A DNA stretch of 64,000 nucleotides from Spisula solida (taxonomy: Eukaryota; Mollusca; Bivalvia; Venerida; Mactridae): the NCBI GenBank assembly GCA_947247005.1, contig OX365954.1, positions 4,666,001-4,730,000 on the forward strand, in the 5' to 3' direction. Below, piece after piece: positions 20,673-33,066 of the stretch. The position numbers and the translations under genes are program-made. The stretch's first letter is position 1, and each line of letters opens with the position of its first letter. The notes under the pieces were generated by a model that worked only from the letters and a program-made list of their open reading frames with translations, ran no database searches and was not told the origin of the DNA.

Positions 20673-21505
20673 CAGTAGAACCTGCATTGGGCGACCACCC
20701 ATGGTACCGGGATTAAACGGTCGCTTAAGTAAGTGGTCTCTTAATAGATCAGACCGAAATTATTAGTTTAAGTGCAATGCCGAGTTTCCATATCTTTATT
20801 CAGTACTGCTTCTATATAATACAGTACAGTTGCAATGTTATATGCACTGATATGGTCTTTTTATTACGATGGTGAACATGTGTAATGTTATTTTTTACGA
20901 TTTATATGCTTTTATTTATACTCGCCACCGGAAATCCAAATGGGCAAGGTCCCAAGAAGAGGTTAGTCACTTTAGTTTTTGGGGATATTGCATAGTACAG
21001 AAGATGCCCCAATTCCAGAAGCATGTCTGGTAGTTTGGTTATGTTAGGTGGGAAACACGGAAAAGCAGAGAAATGCAGGATCGAACCTTCAACCTTTGGA
21101 TCAGCAGTCAGTAGCTCTTCCCACTGGACCACTTGTCCACCCATGTAATGTCATTTAACCATGATTCTTGTTTTATTTGCTTTATATCCCTCACTATTAG
21201 TTTATTTTACCACCTTTTTAGTTGATAACTACTAATCTACAACAATTATCTTTACATACGACCATTTAACAGGTTTGATAAACTGTTTTCATAGGTGTGA
21301 ATGATCGACGAGATTAAGTGTATGTGGTCGTTAATTGGATTAAATTTAAACTCTCGGGACTGGTTTGAGGCGGTCGCTGGTCGGATAACTGAAAAGTCGC
21401 TTAATAGAATCACTTTATATAGTGAAAATTCACGGGCGGGATCTTAAGTGGTCGTTTAATAGAGCAGTCGCTTAATAGAGGTGGTCGTTCGTACAGGTTC
21501 TACTG
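20673..21505. mobile_element. pogo/Tc1-type non-autonomous element
   Basis: Ends CAGTAGAACCTG (20673) and its reverse complement CAGGTTCTACTG (to 21505) are flanked by TA on both sides (20671-20672, 21506-21507). Both ends carry repeated GGTCGCTTAAT / ATTAAGCGACC subterminal motifs. The TIR start CAGTAGAACC and the TA target fit the pogo/Tigger side of Tc1/mariner. No transposase frame is present; a SINE sits inside it. Confidence 0.8.
20920..21143 (-). mobile_element. tRNA-derived SINE inside the pogo-type element
   Basis: On the minus strand an A box TGGTCCAGTGG (21131-21121) and a B box GGTTCGATCCT (21088-21078) have tRNA-like spacing and order. They are followed by a body of about 150 bp ending in an AT-rich tail near 20920. 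An 80-residue open frame here is incidental. Confidence 0.65.
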
Positions 21506-21984
21506 TATTTATTTCAAAGGTTGTTATTAACCAAAGTCTGAATGAACACGTCAATTGTTGATCACCCCTATTATATACCGGTGTCATAAAAATCTTTAGA
21601 ACGAATAAGGTTATAACTATATAACTATATTTAGTATTCACATCTTTTAAAATGTCTTTAACCGATTTCATAATTAATCTTCAAGGGGGAATACCATGTT
21701 ATAAATATCAGAACAAAGTATTCGTCTTGAATATTAGTTATGACACCCATTGAAGAAATTAACATATGAATAGCAAAAAGACCTTGCTGTCAAGTTCTTT
21801 ATCTGTGGCTTTAAACTTCTTCTCAACAATTTTGCCCGGTGATAACGGTGGCCGATTCACCTAACCAGGTATCTTGGATTATCCTAACCAGTAATAACTT
21901 ACCATTCACAAGGAACCAGCAACTTCGTCAAATCTGGAGGAATATCGACATTCTTATCTTGTTTTATGACACAAAGAACACAGG

Positions 21985-22082
21985 CAATGGTATTATTAAT
22001 AAAGAGTAACAAAAAAATGTTTATCTTATCTCAGATAAAATAAATTTTATAAACGATGTTTTTACTCTTAATCAATGGTGCA
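21985..22082. mobile_element. Palindromic mini-MITE, copy 2
   Basis: Arms TTATTAATAAAGAGTAACAA and GTTTTTACTCTTAATCAATG match the copy at 20500-20612 in arms and AT-rich centre, with differences. Confidence 0.6.
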
Positions 22083-23313
22083 GTTTAACCTGTGGCACGG
22101 AACTGTCGAAATGTATCGTTTATTTGTTTGTAGTTTTGTGTCTACAACCAGTATTTCCCCTGGAGGTGTACATCAGTGAAAGGGGGAAAAGGACAAAAAG
22201 GAGGAAAAGGAAAGAGTAAGAAGAGGATGTGCATTATCAACCCTGTGGCCCTTATCTTCATTTACTACCAACAACGACGATAATTGATTGTCGGTAAGTC
22301 GTATTGCAGACAGGCCTATTCAACAAATATCAATATTTCTTAAGCTCCTAGCATTATTCTGTATAAACCAATAATTGCAACATTTCTTCTATTTCATATG
22401 CACTAATTAAAAGGTTTACTATGCCAGTATGAACAATAGTATATCTTTAAATCTCCATCTTTCTTAAGCTCCCAGCATTAATCCGTCTTACTTATATTGC
22501 AACATTTCTGGTGTTCTGAAGCATCTTCAATAAGTAAGGGAAAACTTAAACAACGAATGATTTCTTTGTGATTACTGTATCTCGATCATTACATAATGCT
22601 TCAAAACTATGTAAAACAATGGTAATCTTGATTTCCCTTTTTATCTAAGTACACTTTTAACAGTATATTCAGATGTCAATGCTTCTTTATAATTATTTCT
22701 CTGTCTAAATGGTTACTTTCGAGTGATAAATTATATTTACTTGACTTGTTTTATCGCCCTAGTGTATATGTATATGATAGAAGTGAAATACGGTACCTTA
22801 CTGTGTAGATCTTACTTCTTCAGAACTGTGGCAGATGCTTATGGAACGTTCGAGCCGTATGAACTAAACTAAACCTTCACTTTCCCTAATACAAGAAGCA
22901 ACTACAACATCTACCTTTTATTGGATCATACCTTTTTAAATACCACCGAACTTACAAATTTATTATCTGTAGGCCTATCAATTTGAACGAAATAAAATAG
23001 TACCATATTTACTTCGTGTTTTGTTGATAAAAGTACCAGTATTACTATCTTCTTCAGTATAGTCCGTTAAATCAGGTGTGTCACTTGTATACAAACACTG
23101 CAATATCATAACATTGTATCAATTTCAATTAAAGAAAACCAATACCTTATTCACTAAGCTTCATACTATTATATACACATAATGTATATTAAAATACACG
23201 TAGTACATTAATAAGAGAAATTACAATGATTATATACACAATGTTATTGTAAACAAGTGACCCACCTTTTTTCGATATACACAACCCTTCTAGAGCAATA
23301 CCAACTAAGAAAC

Positions 23314-23353
23314 AAAATGTGGTTGTTGTACGGAGGTTGTTGCTCTGAAGAGG
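23314..23353 (+). repeat. Copy of the secreted-protein terminal-exon motif
   Basis: Over about 40 bp this matches the end of the exon at 20315-20401: TGG.TGTTGTACGGA.GTT then TTGCTCTG.AGAGGT. Similarity continues weakly downstream. The same motif is in the repeat at 46500-46690, so dispersed-repeat ancestry is likelier than a paralogous gene. Confidence 0.5.
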
Positions 23354-23559
23354 TAAAATGCATAGTAAATAGTTACTTCTGGAACAAAATAATTATGTTG
23401 CTTATGAGAGGTTGCTATTCTTTATAATCCGCTCTGGAGAGGTTGCACTGTGCATTAACCAATTTTAACTATAATAACGTTTTATTCCATACCCGTGCAA
23501 TTATAAATATTCAATGCAAAAACACAACACAACACACATACATGTATAATATATAAATT

Positions 23560-24311
23560 GGTGCAGTGATGTGAAGTCAATATTGACTAAACTTAGACTA
23601 TCGAACTATTATGATACCAAAACCGTTATAAGTATTAGTTTAGTGAAGGAACATGTAAGACAATTTTATTCAGCTATGTGGAATGACAGTATCCGAAATG
23701 TGTCAAAATTGAGGACATATGTTATTTTTAAAGATTCTTTCCTTACCGAACAATATGTCAAATTGAACCTTTTCAAATATGAGCGGTCCATATTAGCACA
23801 ATTTAGGTGCGGAATTCTTCCGCTTAGAGTAGAGACCGGGCGTTTTGTAGGTGAAACACCCGCTCAGAGATTGTGTAGATTTTGTACGAGGCAATTGGTC
23901 GAAGACGAAACACACTTTTTAATCGTCTGTCCGTTTTACAATCAATTACGAAACGAATCATTCCATGACATTTTTAATGAAATTTATTATAATATGTCTG
24001 ATGAAAACAAATTAAAACACTTAATGAATAAATACCCAAGAAAGGTTGCCAAATATTTAGTTAAAGCTTATCTTAAACGAAGAAATTATACCTATCTCTA
24101 AATACATTGTATATATTTTCTTTTTATTTATATTTATTTATATTTATTTGCCATGATGTTTTGTTCATGTGATAACATGTTAATATTGTAGTTTGATAGT
24201 GACTTATAGGTCCATTGGGCCGGTGGTATGTATTATATGTTTTATATGTTTGTTGTACATATTTACACAGGTCACTTTAATAAACAATATACTTACTTAC
24301 TTACTTACTTA
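23560..24311 (+). mobile_element. 5'-truncated LINE 3' end with zinc-knuckle protein tail
   Basis: An open frame (23571-24101, no ATG at the start) encodes about 176 residues that look like the C-terminus of a LINE polyprotein. RFRCGILPLRVETGRF is followed by a Cys-rich finger RLCRFC...ETHFLIVCPFY (C-x2-C ... H-x4-C) near residues 103-124, and a basic end. The 3' UTR has TTTAATAAAC and ends in an ACTT-repeat tail at 24290-24311. Such H/C fingers follow the RT in several LINE groups. The element lacks EN and RT and is a dead, 5'-truncated copy. The clade is not assigned. Confidence 0.7.
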
Positions 24312-25912
24312 TAAATAAAACACAGTGAAACTTAACGTCAAATGACATTTTTGGTTTACACGACAAAAATCGATTATTTTAAGGATTAAATTTATTGAAC
24401 ATGCTGAATCATAAAACGATCGCTTAGTTGCATGCCCAGAAAACTGAAGACTAGTGTCTTGGTTTGCATACAACAAAATTGCTTTTATCACTAGTAAAAC
24501 CAACTATTACCGAAAAGTCAAAGACTTAACAATTTTACTCTATGACGCGCGCTTTGATATTTTGTATATCGCTTTGAATATAAGCCTGTCAGCCTTTTAT
24601 AAACGACAACGATATTTAGTTATTCTTGAATTTTTTTTTAAATACTTCGTAACTTTTTTACAGGGTTTTCATTATTTGACTTAGGTATTAAAATGATACT
24701 AATTTGATTGCTATTCGAGACACTTCAGTTCCAGGGCATGCCCCTATAATCAGCTCGTTCTCTGAATTCAATGTTTATACATTCACCCATTTAAAATCAT
24801 CCTATATTACCCAACATTAGTAGGCCTCCTGATGTGTCAGTTATTTAAAATTGACAAATACTTACTCGGTGTTTGAGACCACTTTGTAATATCGCTGGCT
24901 AAGAATGAGAAGTACAAAATTGACATGTTGAGAAAACAAGAACAAACTGTCTGAAAATTACTTTTTACTTATGGAAAAACAAGCCGTCAATTCGGCCAAC
25001 CTGACCATTTCTGATTTTCATGAAAATAGGCTCATAAGAAGCGCCTTGTGATGTAGATTTCAAATATGCATTATTCTTATCAGGTCATAAGTCGCACTAA
25101 TAACCTTCTCATTCTAAACCAGCAATATGTTTATGTTTTACTCCAGCAGGAGGTGTCACACAAAACATTCACATTCAACTTGCATTGAGAGCTGTGACAT
25201 GGATAGTCAAGTACCAGTAAATGAAAACGCAGACAGACACAGTCATGTGAAACAAAAATACTAAGAAACCCAAATTAAAAGGATCAGTAGCAAAACCTGA
25301 TAATGATAATGATCGGACAGGGAAGACAACATCCATTAGAAATAATTAACATAGCTCAAAAAACCAAACAGCTTCAAAAAACGACAACCAATACCGACAG
25401 CCTGTCGCTTCAGTAATCAACAATGTCGAGAGACTAAGTTCTCAAATACAATTTATGTTAAAGATATACCACTCTAAAATGGATGGAAAGTCATGCATAG
25501 ACACGCAACAATTGTACACCGATGTGTTCTTTGGAATGGTTTGACCTTTCGAGAACGAGAATACAAAGTGACTATTTTTTCTCATTAAACATTGTAGTGT
25601 TTGTTTTTCCGAATTCTACAATAGCTCTGACCGCCATGTTTATTTGACGAATCATGACAATTTCTGTAAAAATATGTAGAATTCTGATCAGTGGTAGACT
25701 TTTTAAGATTTGTTAAAGGATTTTAAATCGGTTGCCATGGCAACCAGAGTTTTGCATGGATTTAAATTCTTTAAGCAATTTATTTATCATTTTCAAGGTC
25801 CTGTATGGCGATTTTTACAATAACCTTGTCCGTCAAATTACATTGCCCGCCAATTATCAAGTAAAACCATGGGTACGGCTATATTGTACACGGCATTTAA
25901 ACAGTTGTTGTT
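24312..25912. other. Intergenic, no gene recognised
   Basis: Only short unsupported frames. It contains a perfect X-box-like palindrome at 25731-25744. Confidence 0.5.
25731..25744. promoter_or_regulatory. Perfect RFX X-box-like palindrome
   Basis: GTTGCCATGGCAAC is an exact 14-bp palindrome and fits the RFX-family X-box consensus. No adjacent gene start is seen, so function is unproven. Confidence 0.35.
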
Positions 25913-25915
25913 TTG

Positions 25916-27408
25916 ACGTAACGTCAAAAGTTGGGGCCATGCCCGTAACAAAAAGACGTTCGTTTTAACGACGTCAAAATGAACAATGACATCATTCGGT
26001 CCAGTGTTTGTGGCAGGGAGGATATCAATGCCCGAGTTTTTCCATCACATTTCTGATTTCTTGTGGAGGATACATATTAACCGATACATTTTTACTCTGA
26101 ACCTACAAGTGTTCTCTCTCTCTCTCTCTCTGTCTCATTTTTAGAATTATTTTTCTGTCAATATCAGCCTTTTTGTTAGCTCTTTGGTTTCTTAAACTCT
26201 TAACCCTTCTTAAAGGCTGTTTTACGGTTAAAAGGTACATTGTTTTTGGCAGTCTTACAGTAACCTTTTCAGTTTCGACTTTCCTTGGTTGACTTTATTT
26301 GGCATTTATAATTCTTAAAATACTTCTTCAATGATGGCTCTTCTGAGTCATAAGCATAAACGTTCAGAAAACGTCCACAAAACGCGCAGGGTGGACATAT
26401 TTTCAGCATCGATATAATGAGTGTTATTTTTATATTTTAATCGATATCAATAGAACGTTCACTTTTTTATGCCCCCCTATCGATAGATGGGGAGGCATAT
26501 AGTGATTCACCTGTCCGTCCGTTCGTCCGTCCGTCCTGGTTAACCCAAATTGACCGTTTCTTCTAGCATTAATATGGCTTGCTACAAAGCTTTCATACTT
26601 GCATGGATGTTGTGTATGAACACTCTCCACACGCCTGTACCACCTAACCCCATTTTGACCTTCACCTTGACCTAATTTTGGACTTAGACTTATTTATGGA
26701 CAAGGCTTCCACAGGGGGCATAAGCGTTTAGTGAACGCAGTCTTGTTACGAACAATAGTCAAGATGTATGTCGGAAATAAATAAATATTTCAAATATTGT
26801 CAAGGTGTTTCGTTTCTTTCGTTTTTAGATTTTAGCACTGTTGTCTCACGCGACGTTAAATGCGAAAGTGGACATTTTTTCAGCATTGAAAATCGCATTT
26901 AAAAATGGGTTTAATAACGTCAGATCAGTTTCATAACAGACCAAAATAAATAATGGCCTAGATGTATTATAAATTTAACATTTCATAACATTGTGAGAAG
27001 CGTAAATATTTATTTTACACATACCAAAATTATAAGTACCTTAAAAAGCGTCGAATTTTAGCAAAATTACGCAATTTACAAATTTCCATTATGATGGTCG
27101 CTTTTATTGTTTGTTATGCCTTGGCAGTTTAACTTGACCCATTTTCTGTCAGACATCCGAGACGCATTGCAACAAAATTTCCCGCGATTTGCAATATTTG
27201 AGTAATTTTCCGCAAACATCAGCTTAAAATTTAAATTTTCTCATCTTAACATAATGGCCACTGTAATGTACGTAGAGTTCTTTTTATTAGCTTTATTTTC
27301 ATACATAAATCATTTATCTTAAATACATACCGCTTGGAATAGGCAAAAAACAAAGTCGATCTGTTGGTTAAATTCCAGTGACCCCCAACTTTTGACGTTA
27401 CGTCTTTG
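25916..27408. repeat. Inverted-repeat pair bounding about 1.5 kb
   Basis: GACGTAACGTCAAAAGTTGG at 25916 recurs inverted at 27386-27408 as CCCCAACTTTTGACGTTACG. GACGTWACGTC itself is a palindrome with a CRE-like core. It may be the ends of a mobile element; no clear target duplication was found. A dispersed repeat (26466-26750) lies between. Confidence 0.45.
26466..26750 (-). mobile_element. Hairpin-ended repeat family 2, copy 1
   Basis: On the minus strand it starts AACAAGACTGCG with the hairpin GCGTTCACTAAACGC and ends in a hairpin built on ATCGATAG (CCCC...ATCGATAG...GGGG) followed by GGCATAAAAAAGT. The same body (TTGCTACAAAGCTTTCATAC, GGTCAATTTGGGTTAACC) is present at 49800-50110 and 60893-62297. 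It has the same end plan as the AACAAGAGGGCC family. Non-coding; a run of tandem GTCC is present on the plus strand. Confidence 0.7.
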
Positions 27409-27414
27409 TATTCA

Positions 27415-27725
27415 CACTGTAATCAACCTTGAGTGTTGTATAGTGTACAGCTACTAAGCCATTGGTGTTTTTCTTATGGTAATTCTTGATAACAAACGAG
27501 GTACAAACTGGACTGTTGCTATATTGAACGCAATTATTTATTTAAATATCAAGCCGTTGATGTCTTGCTCATGGTAACCCATGTTTAAGTACTACCTTGA
27601 CTGTTGCTATCATTTTACAATTAAGCTGTTGATGTGCTGCTCGCGTCAATTCATGTATAAGTACATGTACAACCTTTACTATTGCTATATTGTACAGCAA
27701 TAAGCCGTTGATGTTTTACTCACAG
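27415..27725. repeat. Degenerate tandem repeat, about 90 bp
   Basis: Three to four units share AAGCCGTTGATGT, a CTCATGGTAA-like stretch and ACTGTTGCTATATTG. The units are poorly conserved. Confidence 0.5.
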
Positions 27726-29394
27726 CCATCGGTAATGTTTGGTTATGGTCAATGTCTGGTCGAGTGCTGCCTTCCCTGTCCGACTAAATATCTTTTTGTT
27801 GCACGGCTGGATTTCGTTGGGCCCAACCATTCGGGGAGGTGGTCCCTGCACACCGGACCATTGTCGTACCTGGACTGAGTTACAGGGCCAATATGGCAGA
27901 CAGCTTAAACCATTTATTAAATATAATAATAAAATTATTAAGATGAGCTCAATTGCTGTAACACAGGGTGAGATCCAGCCTCAAACACTAATTACGATGT
28001 GTTAATTGTGAACGTGTTGATTCCTTCTGCATTTGTTGAATGAGAAAGAATTTGTTGAATTACTTGAAATATTATGTTTAAGTATTACTCATACGCCTAA
28101 AGGCATCAAAACATGGTAAATACAGTATGAACATTTCCCCAATCCCGTCAAGTTTGTCGACAACAAGGCGGTACAAACAGGAAGCGTCCATATATTTGTG
28201 GTATCTAATGGTAAACAAGATCGACGCGGGGTTTATTCGTTGGTTGACCTTTCGATTTATTAAGTACTTCCTTCCGCCTAAATAACATTGCGGTTGCCAA
28301 AAGAAACCGTGCTGTGTAGACCTTATACTTTTTTTGCTAGAAATCAATCATTGACAACTTTGAGTAGTTCGATTATACGTTGTATTGCCTGTTTAGTCTC
28401 GCCTGTTTAGTCTCGCCTTTATTGGTTCACACATATAATTGAGATTCTCCTACATATGTTCTACCTACTAGAAATAGTTTTTAACCGAATAGAGATTCCA
28501 TTAGAAATATTCCTTCAATCTTTAGTAAATACTATCAAATTACAACCAGAATCACAGAATGGTAACGATGTAAGACACAAGACATTTACAATAGTTTAAT
28601 ATCACTACATTTTTCCATTTCATCCCCAGTAGAACACGAGGCTTCGGAAAATATTATCACAGTAACACACAAATACTACATGTACGAGGGGTAATCCAGA
28701 ATTACGTGAACTTTTGCTATACGAGCGGTGTCCGAAAAGAAAGGCAACTCCATGCATGTCTAAATGTATTTTCGGGATTGCCGTGCTTCAAACTTGGCAT
28801 GTGTAGCCATTCTCTTAGGTAAAATTTGTGACAAGTGAGCTAAAAAGGACAAGGTTCTCGAGTGGCTAAAATTGCATGTTCCTATAAATCTGTTCTCTAT
28901 TACCAATAACTGTACACTGCCTTTCCAAATATTACCACTCATTTCACAATTCGTCTGCATAAATTCGAGTCAAACTCGACAGTACAGTGAAACCAGTTTC
29001 GAGCCGTTATAGAAGATACGAACAATCCCAGAAGCGACCTACCACATGCTCCCAATTCCACATGCATTAGCTAATACCACCAGCGCGTCAACCCAAGATG
29101 ACATTATGTTATTATTGTGTAAGATTCCTTTTACATCAGTCAATATTCATGTTTTAAGTTTTAGAATATATATCCAAATTGTAAATGTTTACATTTAGAG
29201 AAACTTCAAGGTTATTAGTATTGTTTTCAACACAGATTCTACACCCATGTAGATCTATTATAAACCATACCATTTATTTCCATAATTCTTGATAAGCCTA
29301 GAATCTATACCCATGTAGTTCTATCCATTGTTAGCTACTTCACAAAGACTTGTTAGACAAATAGATCTGTATGCCCATGTAGGTGGAAACATTA
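27726..29394. other. Intergenic with mariner-like end fragments
   Basis: TACGAGGGGTAATCCAGAA (28683) and TACGAGCGGTGTCCGAAAA (28720) look like ends of mariner-type elements. Three weak CCCATGTAG repeats lie at 29230-29385. No gene was recognised. Confidence 0.4.
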
Positions 29395-29521
29395 TTGTTC
29401 CAGTGTTCCGTTTGAATGTTTGTATATATTTATGCTTGTTTTGTTAGATGACCCCATGGGAGATAAGCCCTAGGCTTAATGGGTATATCATCAGAAAATA
29501 AAGTTATTATTATTATTATTA
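29395..29521 (+). mobile_element. CR1-like LINE 3' tail fragment
   Basis: GGGAGATAAGCCCTAGGCTT, then AATAAAG and an (ATT)n tail at 29503-29521, is the form of a CR1-group 3' end. Coding parts are absent. Confidence 0.5.
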
Positions 29522-29651
29522 GTGTAGACCCATCAAATCATCTTCCTGCTGTTGTTCCATAGAAAACCCTGACCAGAATAATACTTCACACATTATATCC
29601 ATCCAGTTCAATATTGTTCCAGTTCCAGTATATCAGTTCAAGCTATACCTA

Positions 29652-30503
29652 TATTATGTTGAAACAATTGGTGTGTATGTGGTGGCTAGCTGTTGGATTG
29701 GTTGTTGTTGGATTCTTGTAGTTTGGAGTAGGCTAATCTGGTTGTAGCCTTAGACTCCAGTCGTTGATAAATATTTCAATAAATTGTCCACAAAGTAATT
29801 ATAAATTGATCACACAAAGATCTAATTCCAATTTCATATATTTAATTCTGGTAACAAAGTATATAATTGTCCACAAGTAAAGATATTACACAAAGTTCAT
29901 AAACACGAAGTTCAGGTACACAAAGTATAGATATTATTGATTTACACGAAGTATTCAATTGATTCTTTAATTTAATGTTACTTCACTGAAGTCTAAAGTT
30001 ATTCTCCTTTAATTATTTTACTGATCATCATCTTACACTCCATCTGATTGGTCCCTTACTTAGCCAATCACAGATCAGATAGTAAAATTGTCAAGGTCTC
30101 ATAGGATAATCTTTGATGATCATGTTAGTTTACCAATTATCTACAAATATGTCCAGTATCAATTTTATGACTTAAGTATAAGAATTAACATGATTAACTG
30201 TGTGATTACAGGGACAACTGGTATTAATTGAAACTATGCAAAATCAAGACATGGCTTTGCTTTGAATAGACAAAGAGAATAAATTCCATTAAATAACAAG
30301 AAATGCAATATTCACTGAATATTGCACAAAAATCAACATTACATATTTAAAAATATGTAATTCATGATCCTCATAAAATAACAATTAGTTTGATACTAAA
30401 CTTGTCTTTATAATATTGAAATTAAGTAAAATGTGAATTTTGAGAACTACAAATATTTAGGTTCAATATTATGCAATTTAACAGGAAAATGTCCTTCATA
30501 ATA
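29652..30503 (-). repeat. 3' LTR
   Basis: 852 bp; starts TATTATGTTGAAACA and ends ATGTCCTTCATAATA on the plus strand. Nearly identical to the repeat at 34135-34988. A TATTATAAAG-like TATA motif (minus strand) lies near 30415. Confidence 0.85.
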
Positions 30504-33066
30504 ATTCTTCTCAACTTCGAAGACTTTGGCCCCGCAAAGTAATTTAAAAACATCCATTATAATTGCATAATATATATCTTCATATTTACCAAGACACACA
30601 CATTATATAACAATTGTTCTATAATTTCATGTAACACCTGGAATAGTCCAAAAAATACATGTTAACCTTTCTAATAAAATAAATCGAAAACATGAAATGG
30701 AAGACCAACAGAAGGTGGATTCATTCCATACATACACATATAACACAATAAAATATGAATATTCCTGAAAGTATTAAGCTTTAAGATTATAAGATCTGCC
30801 TGCCATGTTGTAAATAACATACATACTTGTACATGTATATACAAGTACAATATAATCCCAAGTTTCAATTACAGAAGAAATATAAATCATATACAACACA
30901 TACAATAAAATACAGATATATCTACTAGTATTCAGCTTGAGAAGCTTTAGGACCTGCTCAATGTAAAAACATTTATAAACAAGTACCATAACATCTAAGT
31001 TCCAAATACAGGAGAAAATACACATACAGACAAACAAATACAACCCTATAAAATACAGATATATCTACGAGTATTCAGCTTTAGGAGAATTATGATATTG
31101 CGCCATGTAAAAACATTTATAAACAAGTATCATATCATCTAAGTACAAAATACAAGTTTAGAGCAACCACACAGTTAGGAAATATAGACTGTCTTATGTC
31201 AGAACATATATATCAACACGAACAATATAACCTAGAAATGGGCATAAATTTTAAGGAAATACAAATATTGTCTTATGTACGAACACATAATAAGGACGCA
31301 TATAATATAACCTTCAAATAACCATAAGAAGAATAAATATGTAACCTGTGCCATGTAATAACATTTATAAACAGGTACCGAACAATATAACATAGAAACA
31401 AGCATATTAGTTAGGAATTATAAAGACTGTCTTATATGTAAGGACATATATATCGACATGAGCAATATTACCTAGAAATGAGCCTATAATAGTAAGGAAA
31501 TATTATACTGTCTTAATGTAAGAACACATATACCGACTCAAACAATATAACCTACAAACAACCATAAGAAGTATATTTATGTAACCCGCGCCATGTAAAA
31601 ACATTTATAAACAGGTACAAAATACTCTTAGGAAATGAAATATATGCCTAATGGACAATATACTTTAGACATGTAGCTAGGTACCCGTACATGTAAAAAC
31701 ATTTATATACAGGTAGTACAAAAAGTCATAAAGTGGACCAAAGGTGAACATATATTCACATGTGTACATCATCATCATTGTACACTACTTAAATTTTTAA
31801 CTATGCATAGATATTTTTTTTCTCTGGGTACATTGTACTTCTGTAACCCTTTTCGTGGCTCACTAATATGCTCGAACTATTTTGCTCTTATTATTCAGTC
31901 TTATTAGTTTGCTCATACATTTTGCCATGGTGTATTTGGGAACATACACATTCAGTTTTACATTTTGAATAATGTCATTGTCCTTTGATATTCAATCAGA
32001 TCTTTGATATTAAGTCAACATATTAATTTGCTTGTGCAAATTGGTGTAGACCATCTACATTGAGTGCCCAAAACAAATATTTAATTGACCTTACTTGACC
32101 AGCTGGATACCGTTTCTTATTGTATAATTTAAAGTGCTAACATTGTTCTCACAGATCAAATTATAGAAATGTATCTCTAAAACCAGTAATGGTAATTAAC
32201 ATTTAATTTATGCAATTACAGAATGATTTCTGTAATATTTTCAATTCATGCTATAGTTTGAATAACAAATGTATAATCACCACCAATTCAAGTACTGACA
32301 GGTATGTTACTCATCAGGTATCTGTCTATAAAGACTAAAAAAAAACTGTTAGTCTGTTAGAGTAGGTGAGCGGAATATTTGATCAGAACATCCCTTAGCA
32401 CCCATATACAACATCACTAGCAGAAAAAAACTTTTGAATTTAGAGTGCACAATCAAATATACCTAACTGGTCTAGTCAGGGTTTGTCGACAGATACAAGC
32501 TAGTAACCCCCATCTGAAGTTTCAGTACTCTTCAGGCATTTAGCTTTCTCTACAGACTTAAAACTTATAATCTGAGGCCTACATAATAGCCTTAACAGTA
32601 TTCTTCAACAGACCGAGTACCATATGAGTAACAACTATGTACAGGCCATGTAACATAGGTCTCAACAGACTTAAAACTTATAGTCCGAGGACCACCGTTA
32701 GATTGCCTCAACAGTATTTTACTCTGTGTCTTTCAAACTATTGGATACTTTTGACATACAGATTTCAAACAATTTGGAATTTCCATACTAAAAATAGTAA
32801 ATTCGGTATAAATACTTAAACAGGCAATTTAGCACTTTGGCTAGCTATTATTTAAAATACGATTCCTACCAAATTAAACAACAATCCACAAAACATGAAG
32901 TAAGAATGTTAATGGGGTAATTGTTTTAGTTAGAGAAGGTCTTGTCTTACCATAATATGATTATCTCCCTTAGTCACAAATAAAATAAGTAAAAAAGGTA
33001 TAACATATCACATTTTAGAATTATCTATTTGGGCAGAATGCTGAAATGTCCTGACTCCTGTTTTGT
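30504..33066. repeat. Non-coding LTR-element interior with degenerate tandem repeats
   Basis: The phrase CATGTAAAAACATTTATAAA recurs at about 30960, 31105, 31350, 31590 and 31698, each time followed by CA(A/G)GTA. ACATATATATCGACA-type and CCTACAAACAACCATAAGAA blocks also recur between 31200 and 31600, and CAGACTTAAAACTTATA recurs near 32550 and 32666. No coding sequence was recognised where pol would be expected. Confidence 0.7.

Larger units (their letters stand above)
21508..23559. other. Intergenic, few features
   Basis: No gene seen. It holds the second palindromic mini-MITE (21985-22082) and a repeat match to the secreted-protein terminal exon at 23314-23353. Otherwise AT-rich. Confidence 0.5.
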
